NCBI RefSeq assembly: GCF_029633865.1
Contig: NC_079219.1
Location: forward strand, 13,737,637 to 13,801,636
Origin: Lampris incognitus
Taxonomy: Eukaryota > Chordata > Actinopteri > Lampriformes > Lampridae
DNA length: 64,000 bases
Direction of reading: 5' to 3'
The translations under genes were made by a program, and so were the position numbers. Shown here one piece after another: positions 1 to 9,800 of the stretch. The notes beneath the pieces were generated by a model. That model did not search any database, was not told the origin of the DNA, and saw only the letters and a program-made list of their open reading frames with translations. Position 1 is the stretch's first letter. The number at the start of each line of letters is the position of its first letter.

Positions 1-509
1 GGTGAGTACTGCGTTGTGAGAACGGGGAACAAAGAGCAGGACGTGTTTTACGGTCGCGCAGCGCTCGCGGACGTGTACGAAACAAACCCCGTGACAGAGG
101 GGAAGGGTCTTCCCAGCTGGATATATATTTCCGTAGTATAAACACACATCGGCGTCCCGTTGTCAACCGATCGATCGGTTACCGTTGAGGGGAGACATTT
201 GGGAAAGGACTTGTATTTTTTTCCACGCAAGCGGGACGAGGTCTTGACCATGTATAGACAAAAGACTCGAAGTCACGTGGTTAAAAGCCCCGGAAACACA
301 TCGTCCGCTAGATGACGATGTGTGTTAATATGTAACTATTTTTGTTTTTGTTTTGTTTTACTGTACGGCGGGGTTATGGGGGAAAGGACAAGGCTTATGC
401 GATATTTCACTCAGCTTTACATATGCTGCCAGCGCCATGTCTAAAGGTCCCACCGCTGACACATAGAGCCTCTATTTAACGCCATTACTGACCACGCGTG
501 TTTTACTTC

Positions 510-2707
510 ATGGACAAAGAAAAGTCCGCTGACAGTGTAAGTAGGCTAGTCCTATACGTTTTCTAGACCACGGTCATTTCAGACATTCTTGTGTTAGAGA
601 TGTCTTTACTTTAAGCTAAGGCTAGCTTACAGCGTTGTCGCAACGACAAGCTGTCCCGTATCGGCCTATAAAGCTCAGGCAAGCCACGTTGATAACCCGT
701 ATGCAGCGTATATGCAGTCTATTATACATATTCTCTATGCCTCATTGCAGCATGGTCAGTGTTCTTGGCTGGAGATGCAGCAGTTTATTGGCGACCTTAT
801 CATATCTGGAAACGCCTCCAGTCAGTCAGTAAAGGAGCAGCAAGATGTACTTCACGCTGCATGGGGGATGACGGGAGGAGAAGCTTTGGGGCTCAAAGGC
901 GCTCAACTCGAACCCCTGCACCAACTAGGACGAGGTCAGGACAAACCTGAAACAAGCCACAACCGACAGATTCTGTCTGGGGCAGCAGGAAGGCGTGTAG
1001 AAGTCAGGGATAGACAAGAGGTTGAGTGTGAGTAACACATTTTCTTACTCCAGATTGATTTGCAGGTGATTTCATTGATTCGTGGCTTCTGTTGACTGAG
1101 AAAACTAGGGTAGCACACGTTTCATTGCAACCTTTTCTTTTCTACTCATAGATGAGCTTCACGGCTGCACTTGCCCTGGCTGCCCATTTTCCACCCCTCC
1201 TCCTTCCTTCGAGACTTTAAAACCCAAGAAATCTGCACCCTCACTGCCACGGTCAGACACAATATACCACCCCAAAGACTTCAGCAGTACTCCTCTCATG
1301 AACCTGAGCCAGTTCCTACCAAGAGATGACAGTACTGAACCCGGCAGCACCACCACATCTCACGTAGAGCACAGGTCAACCGGCTCGTCCCTGAGGGAGA
1401 ATAAAGAGACTAGTGGGCAGAGTTCTAGTTTAGCTTCAGACCAGAGCTCTGCTAGTCCTCCATCCCAAGGTTCCTCACTGTCCCACTTCCATATGTTTCC
1501 CTGTTTGTGTTGCCACCGTAGCCTGCAGACCTGTGCACAGATATTGAGACACAAGGAAGGAGCAGAATCTTCCTTTCCTCATGGCCACAGCCATCCCCAT
1601 CATCATTTCCATCACCATTGCACATTTGCGGCTTGCCTGCCCTGCCCTCCACTAGCCCACTCACATACCCACTCCGGACAGCTCTCCGGCCCGTTTCCAT
1701 GTCTGTCGTGCCAGCATTCCTTTCCCACCTGCGCTCAGCTCTGCCACCCACAGCCCGGCCAGTCTCACACTCGGCAGCAAGAGAAGGGAGATAGGACTGC
1801 CATGACCTCATCTTTGCTACACCCATGTATGCACTGCACTGCCTCCTTTCCCAGGCCGTCACAGTTGCTGCAACATCAGCGCTCTGTCCATTCCCACAAA
1901 CCAGCTGGATTCATCTGCACAGAGTGTGGCAGGGCCTTCAATTCACACAGCAACCTCCGCATCCACCTCAATGTACACAGCGGTGCCCGGCCCTACTCTT
2001 GCACTGACTGTGGAAAGAGTTTCAGCCAGTCAGGGGCTCTGAAGATCCACAGGCGGATTCACACGGGAGAAAGGCCTTACTCCTGTGCATTCTGTGGGAG
2101 GGGGTTCCCCCATTTGGCAGGGGTCAGGGCCCACCAGAGGACCCACACGGGAGAGAAGCCATACCTCTGTAACCACTGTGGGAAAAGTTTTACCCAATCA
2201 GGGGCTCTGAAGATCCATACCCGCATCCACACCGGGGAAAGGCCCTTCATCTGTAGTCTTTGTGATAAGGGCTTTTCCAACCGCTCCGGGATCCGCTTTC
2301 ACTACCGGACAGTTCACGGGCTGACCCCAGAACCTGGAGGAGGAGTTAGAGCCGGGGTTTCATATCAAGGACTCGCAGGACCTGCATCAACCGCTGGTCG
2401 TCCGAAGAAGGATCTGTCAGCTAACATGGGATTAAATACATGCAGTAGCCCCGAGAGCGAGTCGTCTGCAGCTTTGAGTTCCAGAGGTCCTCTTGACCCA
2501 AATGCAGCTCCCTTGGGGCCTGATGATAAGTCCCAGGCTGAGAGAGCGAGCCCAGACAGTAACAAGGTGAGGCTGCTGTATACATGTGAGGACTGTGGCC
2601 TGCACTTTAAAGATGCTCTGTCCAGGAACAGACACCAGGCTGCGGCTCACTACTCTGAGGACGGGGAAGAGGGGGACACTCATGAAGGGGCAAAGGATGA
2701 TGGCTGA
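510..2707 (+). CDS. C2H2 zinc-finger protein gene, three-exon model
   Basis: Proposed joined exons are 510-536, 616-1027 and 1152-2707, giving 1995 nt (664 codons plus stop). The 1027/1152 junction is well supported: donor GTGAGT, acceptor after TACTCATAG, and a split TAT codon that keeps both sides open. The first exon (ATG at 510, donor GTAAGT at 537) and the 616 acceptor are phase-compatible but tentative; translation could instead start at the ATG at 712. Exon 2 encodes a helical-looking segment with no domain I recognise. The product is probably a nuclear DNA-binding protein; its targets cannot be inferred. I do not recognise an ortholog. Confidence 0.6.
1152..2707 (+). CDS. Zinc-finger exon, seven C2H2 fingers
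   Basis: This last coding exon is open from the acceptor at 1151 to TGA at 2705-2707. From about 1826 to 2313 it encodes six consecutive C2H2 fingers, with Krueppel-type linkers (TGERP, TGEKP) between fingers 3 to 6. A separated seventh finger (CEDCGLHF, then H-x4-H) lies at about 2585-2663. Fingers 3 and 5 are nearly identical (SGALKIH core), so part of the array looks duplicated. Upstream there are two degenerate Cys-rich motifs (CLCCHR and CLSCQH) around a His-rich stretch at about 1580-1680, which may be decayed fingers. The tail after the finger block is Ser/Pro-rich. The C2H2 fold is directly visible in the sequence. Confidence 0.92.
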
Positions 2708-3895
2708 GGCACAAATTGATTTTGTTGAGGGAGATAAGAGGAAATGACACAAACCCCTTACATTAGAATGAATTCATTTTTAAAATACAGTTTTGTAAAT
2801 GTATAACGTAAAACACATTCATAACTTTAATGTTACTCTTCTGCAGTTGTAAAACTATTATTTGCTACGTATTCTAATTTGTGACGCCGTGGATTTTAAA
2901 GGGCAAATGAAATTTATGTGCCGCTCTTATGTTTTGAGGAATGAAAGATAGCTTTTGCATAGCTTAATATACATTGATGGCTGTTGATTATCTGTATAGA
3001 TTTGTGTTGCAAGTTTTTAGCACCTTACGATTGTTGACAAATCTCACATTATTTCTGCGTTCTGTATTCTTTCTTCCCTTGGTAGGTGTTAATGGTACAG
3101 ATGGTTGGTAGGCATTTTTGAATATTTGTGCAGATTCATCTCTGCTACGTGTTTTCAAAGTATTCTCAAATAACCTTATACATCTCTTTAGTCCACCACA
3201 GTCGCATTTGACGAAACAGCCTTGCACACCTCGGGTAAAAAAAAAGAAAAGTGGCTGTACTGTGCCTTATCCAGAATTTGAACAAGGAAAGTGGGCACAC
3301 TTTCCGAAATGCACGATAAAAGAGAGGCGTAAGAACAAGCAATGACATAAATATGTAGTATGGCACTTAATATGGTATTTTTCTCTAATTTGGCAGTTTT
3401 TATGCCTCGGTTTTTGAAGCACAGTTTGCAAACCAAATTTGAGACCTATTTTAGGGTCCCCTCACAATAGTCACTATAAAATAGTAAACTAAAATAAGTC
3501 TGGTATAGTCTCACATGTAAGTTGTAGCGATATTGTATAATTCTGATTAAGCGAAGGATAAAAGGGGTGCTTTGAGAATATATAGGTGGGGTTTAAAGAT
3601 TTATAATCAAAGTTAATTTTTACTGTTTTTCTTGATTTATCACTTATTTACTTCTCAATGAAAAGATTGATGTGCTTTGTTGAAAAAAAAAATTCTCAGG
3701 CACTGTCAACCCTGAAAGTTTGGACCACATGGATCAATTGGAGGAAGCTCCAACTGACTAACCTGAATTTGGGATTTATGCAATGCTTTTGAAACAGTAC
3801 AGTGGTAAAAGAAAAGAAAAGGGAATGCTTCTTGTACCATTACCCCATTGATCTGCTCCAAATTACTTTCAAATAACTCAGTCATGGAAAAGGAT
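2708..3895. other. AT-rich downstream flank of the zinc-finger gene
   Basis: No coding, RNA or repeat feature is recognised here. It probably contains the zinc-finger 3' UTR, but I see no clear polyadenylation signal close to the stop codon. Confidence 0.4.
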
Positions 3896-4200
3896 TCTGG
3901 GGCGTCGTGCTGGCTTGGTTAAAATGTTATCTCGCAGTGAGGTGGTCCTGAGTTCAATTCTAGCCCATCTATGTGAGGTTTGCATGCTTTCCCTGGTTAT
4001 GCGAGTTTCCTCCCCAACAGTCCAAAGATGATGAAGTGTGTCAGGTGAAGTCTATAGATTGCTCATAGGTGTGAGTGACTCGTGTGTGTATTTGGGGACC
4101 GAGATGGACTGGTTGGTGCCCAGTGCCTACTGGCGTAGGCTCCCATCCCTCTGCAACCTTGAATTGGATTAAGCAGATACAGTAAATGAATGGCTATTAA
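3896..4200 (+). repeat. Degenerate SINE-like interspersed repeat (family B type)
   Basis: This contains the series typical of a very common fish repeat in diverged form: a B-box-like 'gagttcaattct', 'gtttgcatgctttccc', 'gagtttcctccc', 'agtccaaagatgatg', 'tgcccagtg', then 'ggattaagcagat...aatgaatgg' at the end. Younger relatives in this window are at 11374-11685, 17228-17588, 53582-53915 and 61114-61935. Divergence suggests an old insertion. Confidence 0.65.
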
Positions 4201-5213
4201 AATATTTTCTGTAATGGACCGAGACATTTGATGATATCCTCAAGGTTAATACACAACCCCTATGTCAAAAACACAACAAGGCCCCTTAGCAGGTTTTTGT
4301 GATAGTATATTTGATCTCAAAATGAATATTTTTCTCTGAGTTTGACTTCTTCCACGGGGAGGTGAAAGCACATTATCAGCGTCGGAAAAAGTGCCCCTGC
4401 AGCTGGCAGGAATTCAGTCTCTTGCTCAAGGACACTTTGGAAGTTGAACCCAGGCCTTGTTTTGAAGGCCTTGTGTTTGAAGGACGGTCTCCTGAATTGT
4501 TTTCGCCACTCTTGCTTTTCTGGCTTCTGTTGTTGAAGGTGTTTTTTTGTGATTATGAGGAACAATGATTAGAAATGTCATCTGAACGTTTGTGGCTCAT
4601 AAGAGCCATCTGCTGGGCTGATACACAAACATAGAAAAATACATTATTATTATTTTCTTTAACATTTCCTGTTCTTGAAAAATAAAGTTAAACACTAGTT
4701 ATTATTGATCTGACCTGCCAACTGTATGTTGTAGAGGTAACATGTTAATGATGGTGATAAATATTCAATGCATTATGTATTTCTTTACAGTGTTTTGAGT
4801 CTCTCCAATTATATTATGCTGAAGTATAGAGTGCTGAATTGTTAAACTTTGTGAAAGTGCATACTGCAATTTAACACTAACATTTCATCCATAAATAATA
4901 TTTCAGACATTACTATCTGTCTTTGTGCACCATTGAATATTTCAAAGCAAATTGTACCACAATTGCAAGACCTACAGGGAGATATTCATGGCTCCGAGGT
5001 CATTGTGTGCCCTCATTTATGGAAGGCATCCCAACACAAGTTCTCAACAGTAAGAACCCCCCAGTATTGGAATACCACCTCAGTCAGCACTAGTATAGTT
5101 TGGATAACACTGTCTCAGTTTAGTGTCCACTTAAGACCATACTAAAAGCTGCTCTGGTGCAAACAGTCTAACTTAAGAGGGTCTTTTTCTCTCCCTGTTC
5201 GAGTTCACTGCAC
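4201..5213. other. Intergenic / 3' flank between convergent genes
   Basis: This lies between the zinc-finger gene (plus) and the dcbld1-like gene (minus), which converge here. It is AT-rich and no gene is seen. Part of it is probably the 3' UTR of the dcbld1-like gene, read on the minus strand. Confidence 0.4.
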
Positions 5214-5656
5214 TCAGAATGGCTCCTCGTATGTGTGCTGCTGTAGTAAAACAGCAGAGGACTGGGGCTTGGCATAAATCACACTGACGGGCCGTGGGCC
5301 GTTGGCATGAAGTGATGGGGTGCAGTAGCCGTTGAGCAACACTCTGTTTGAGGGACAGTCGTACTGAGCATGGCTGGATGGTGTCCTTGCGCCAGCACTG
5401 GGAGCTGGCGTGGGAAGGCCGTGTGTATTGTCATGCACAGCCACTGGAGGGCTTGGCAGGTGGGACTCAAGGGGCTGCTCAGTGAATGGCGTGGCATACT
5501 CTGGCTCAGGGGGAAGGGGCTCAGCATACTCGGGCAAGTTGCTAGGGGTGTCATAATGACTGAAGGTGAAAGGGGTGGTGTAGCCCTCCTCTGGGGTGGG
5601 CCGAAATGTTGATCCCATCTTCGTTGACGTGGCCGTCATGCCAGGCTCAGCATAGT
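5214..5656 (-). CDS. dcbld1: dcbld1-like terminal exon: YxxP-rich cytoplasmic tail
   Basis: Starts after an ACTCCAG acceptor with a split GAC codon and ends at TGA (5214-5216). It has the family signature GSTFRP, followed by repeated YxxP motifs: YAEP, YTTP, YDTP, YAEP, YATP, YDCP, YCTP and YAKP. In DCBLD proteins such motifs are phosphorylated and recruit CRK/CRKL. The stretch EYAEPLPPEPEYATPF is close to both human paralogues. Confidence 0.9.
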
Positions 5657-6792
5657 CTGGAGTGATAAATGGTCAAAACACAAATAACATTGAAATTATT
5701 TCATCACTGGTGCAGTGGCAGCTTTCACTGGTGTGGTAAGTATATGAAATAGCTGCATTGAATATCACCCCATTAACTCACTGAAGCAAAAATGCAAAAA
5801 TGAAGTCTTTGTTTCTCATGGTCTAATGTCAAGGACATGCCTTCTCAATAGCCAGTCTCATACCGGGACAACGTTGAACGCCTGCACAAGATGACTGATC
5901 ACCAACAATGTAGTCTCTAATGACAGGAATGGGGGCTGACAGCAGAGCTCTCAGTCAGGCTGAGTGGAACCCTACCGCCACCCAGATATGAGAGGGTGGG
6001 TAGTTTGGGGGCCTTAGACTCTACCCAAGATCACACAGGAAGCCTCAGAGAGGGAGCTATTTTCATTAGACAGGCTTTAGTGAGGGCTCTGATTGTCTTC
6101 GCCATTGACCCTCTGTCCTGTTTATCACTGGACCTCTCAGTGAAGGGCCCCTTTGCTGGGGAAGTGATGGGGTGGGGGGTGGGGCAGAGTAGGCTGGGTG
6201 CCCTTTATCGAGCTCCAATTAAAGGGTCTCTTTCAGAGAGGTTCTGTGGACCAAAGAAAGGAATGTTTATACTACAACTGGGTGATGGGCTGAGCCAGGG
6301 GAAAGAATGGACAGCCCATGGAGAAAGCTGTTTGCCTGTCAGAGTTGGTCTGAGCTCCTGAAACTGGCCAGTCAAGCCCAAGGACGGGAGGGGAGCAGAG
6401 TTTGAAGACTTATTGGACAGTCATGCTAACACGGCAGCCGTAGGCCTCTTACAGTTTTGCGGTGTGACTATCTTTCAGGCTTAAGTACCACAGAGAATTG
6501 ATACACCATATTCAACAAACGGCAAAAAGATGACACCGCGTGACAACTTGCTGAAAAGCCACGGTGGTTGGTTTCTTTCTGTGATGTTGTGTACTCCTTA
6601 ATTTTTCAATTGTACTGTGCTGAAAAGCCCAATTGTGAATTCTTACCATTGAGAGGGGAGTTGGGTAGAGCATCATGGACACCCCGCTCCAGAGGGTAGG
6701 AGATAAGCTCTGTCTGTGAGCAGGGGGTGCTCTTCCCCTGGAGACTCTCACAACCTGCTGGATGGGCGGACAGAAGGACGGATGGACGGACA

Positions 6793-6839
<47 letters not shown>

Positions 6840-9800
6840 CAATGACTTCCTAAGAGAAGTATGGAGAATGTTGTAAACAGGGGCCTTTATTTACCTTTGG
6901 CTAGTGAGTAATTCTTCATTTGCTCATCCTTTTTCCTAAAAGGAGAATGGTTGAAAGAAGGAGAATGGTTGAAAGTATTAGCAAACACCACTAATCTTTT
7001 GCATTTTCACGTACACTTTTGTTAGTAACCAGTGCGTGAATAAAGGAATGAGTTTCAACCCGATGTTGGTACATTATTTAACGTATTTTAATAATCCGTG
7101 CTAGGTGTAGGGTATGCAACTATTCTGAGTATAGTCGTATATGATTGGGTTAGTATCAGGCAAGCGTCCTCCATTGTAGCCAATCAGAGTGAGGCTCTCC
7201 AACACACCGGGGGGGGGGGGGCTTTGCGGCTATGTGTGGGTCGCTGAACAAGATGTTTTTTTTAATAGAAAAAATACGAAATCTAGAGAGACAGACCCGT
7301 ACTGTACGTGGAGTGAATGTGTTGCCGTCTACAAGAATCCTTTGGGACGGATTCGTGTTTCCTGGGGTGCGTCGGAGAAGGTATCCTGCTAGGAGGCGGC
7401 GAGTGACCACCAGCTAGCATGATTCCCCCGACTAGCAGTGGAGTGTTTGAAATGGTCATGGATTGAGGACATTGGAAGTCAGTGCTTCGTCGGTGCCGTG
7501 AGTTTCAGAGGAACCTTTTTCATTGTTGTAGTGTGCATGAGGCACGAAGAGGATCGTAGACAGACATTCGTGCATGAGGCTCTCTCCAGCACTAGCTTAG
7601 TACCGTACTGGATTAGCCTATAGTGCTGTAAACTACTAATAAAACACGTTAGTCCCTAGCTAACGGGTCTGACCCTTTAGCCGAGCGGTTAGTGATGTCG
7701 CCTTGTGGTGCAGTACACCCCGTATCGAATCCCGCACCGGGTGAGAAAATAGCTCGGTTACATTGGTGGCAGCGGTGGGATCCGGAAGTGTGCAGATCCT
7801 CAGAAGTCTCTTCGGAGCGCGGGAATAACAAAGCGGCGAGGGCGCGCTTCCGGGGAGGGTGACGACTGTAAACTACTAATAATACACGTTAGCTCCTAGC
7901 TAACGGGTCTGACCCTTTAGCTGAGCGGTTAGCGATGTCGCCTTGTGGTGCAGTACACCCCGTATCGAATCTCGCACCGGGCAAGAAAGTAACCGGTTAC
8001 AGTGCTGTAACGATCATGGATGAGTAGGCTCGGTAGCCCTTGGCTAGCGGGTCGGACCCTTTAGTGGACTGGTTAGCGTTGTCGCCCGCGGTGCGGGAAA
8101 TGCGGGTTCGCGTCCCGGCTGTGGAGACGGTCCGGCCGGGCTGCCCCCCTGATTCGCCGCGAACCCGTATCTCCCGTACCGCGGACGACAACGTTAACCA
8201 GTCGACCAAAGGGTCCGACCCGCTAGTTAAGGGCTAACGTGTCTTACTTTTTCGTGTACGTTACAGTACTAACCGTTAGTCTATTTGTCAGTGAAGCTAG
8301 CTAGCTCACTGGTCGTAGTGGCTCGTTAGTTCTTAATGCTGGGACTGCGCGCGTTCGGATGAACTGCTGGATGCTGAGAAGAGGACTCGGAGGACAGTCG
8401 TGTTTTTTTAGTTGTGTCAGACGGAAGATTGCTTGCCTGAGAAAAAGTTATTTCAAGAACAGTGTGAACATTGAACGCATTGCTGTTGGCGCAATCGCAC
8501 TTCTACAGTGAGTCACGTAGACTACACGCATGTCATGTGGTTTGCCCTGCCGTACAGGCGTCTCTCCAGTGGCTCATCTCGTGTGCCCAGGATTCATCAG
8601 TCTGGTATTTGTGTCAATTTCGTTATTACTCATTACTAGACTGTGTTAAAAAACGTACTGAACTGTTTATGTTTGAACCTTCATTGGTTTTGATACTCAA
8701 CATTTAGAGTGAGTTTCTCATTTGAGGTTGTGTTGATATTGTGTATACCAAGAGATAATGTGTATACAAAGAAAGTCAAACTTATGTTTTTTTGCATTTT
8801 ATTTTTTTGCTATTATCAGCCTATAGTATTACATTCAATTAATACTAAGCTGTTGTTGCCTGTTGATTCATCTTTACTGTGTTTGGACTTTAGGGTTTAT
8901 TACAATACTTACCTGAGGGTTGATAAGTATTTTGGAGTTGTGTATTTACCTTGGAGTAGGGGCGTCTCAACTGTCCTGTTAGTTCTGGGGAAGGAGGGTT
9001 ATGCTGAGTTGGATCCATAACACAGCATACACGCTACATGTCAGGGGCCGCCGTGTCAAATACCTTAGCGTGAAGCCCACCTCACGATAGGGTGTAACGT
9101 AATAACCACTCTGTTCAGTAGGATAGGCATCCACATACTTACCCACGTAGGTGCTGAGACTAAATGCATTGGGAATGGGGACCCAGATCCCTTCATTAAC
9201 CTAATCTTTCAAGGTAAATAAGTACTATTACTACCCCTACAAGGCGTGGCTTATTATGCCCGCTACATATGTAAATAACAGCGCACAGTAGTGATGGTGT
9301 TAAGTACCTTCTTTTCCACCAAACTCCAGCCAACAGACAACCGACGCACGTTATCATTCCCAGGACCACACCCACCCCGACGATTACCGGCTGACTGGAG
9401 CCTGGAAGGGCATTAGTGGGACAAGAGTGGAGAAAAAAAGAGGAACTGTTTGAGTAAATAGTGTGAGTAATGCACTTTACTGCAATGCACACAATGAGAC
9501 ATTTCGACTCTCAGAATTCACGCATCATGTGCGTAAGTTGCAGTCGGGGCTATCAGGAACTTACTTGTGTCTTTCACAAAGACCAGCCCGTCTGTGGGAA
9601 CTGGGTCGGAGCTTTCTGTGCCGATGTTAACTTTGAGGGGAGGAGATTCTGTAGAACCAGATGTACGACGATCACAAAATGAAAAACAGGGATCATACGA
9701 TGCCAGATAGAGAAGTTTACTGAAACTCACGCTCACTTGGTGAACGGGACCTGGGTGTTATTCTGGCAACAGGACAGCCCCGGAGCTGGACCTGAACTGA

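Noticed and set aside
5996-6361. 121-codon plus-strand frame
   Set aside because: Lies in the last intron of the dcbld1-like gene on the opposite strand, with no domain or splice context.
7670-7740. A functional tRNA gene (also at 8050, 23250 and the SINE heads)
   Set aside because: A- and B-box-like motifs exist, but acceptor and anticodon stems do not form convincingly and each lies inside a repeat.
9160-9202. Longer version of dcbld1-like exon 14 starting at the acceptor near 9203
   Set aside because: Phase from the membrane exon would force another frame that ends in a stop; only the acceptor at 9160-9161 is phase-compatible.
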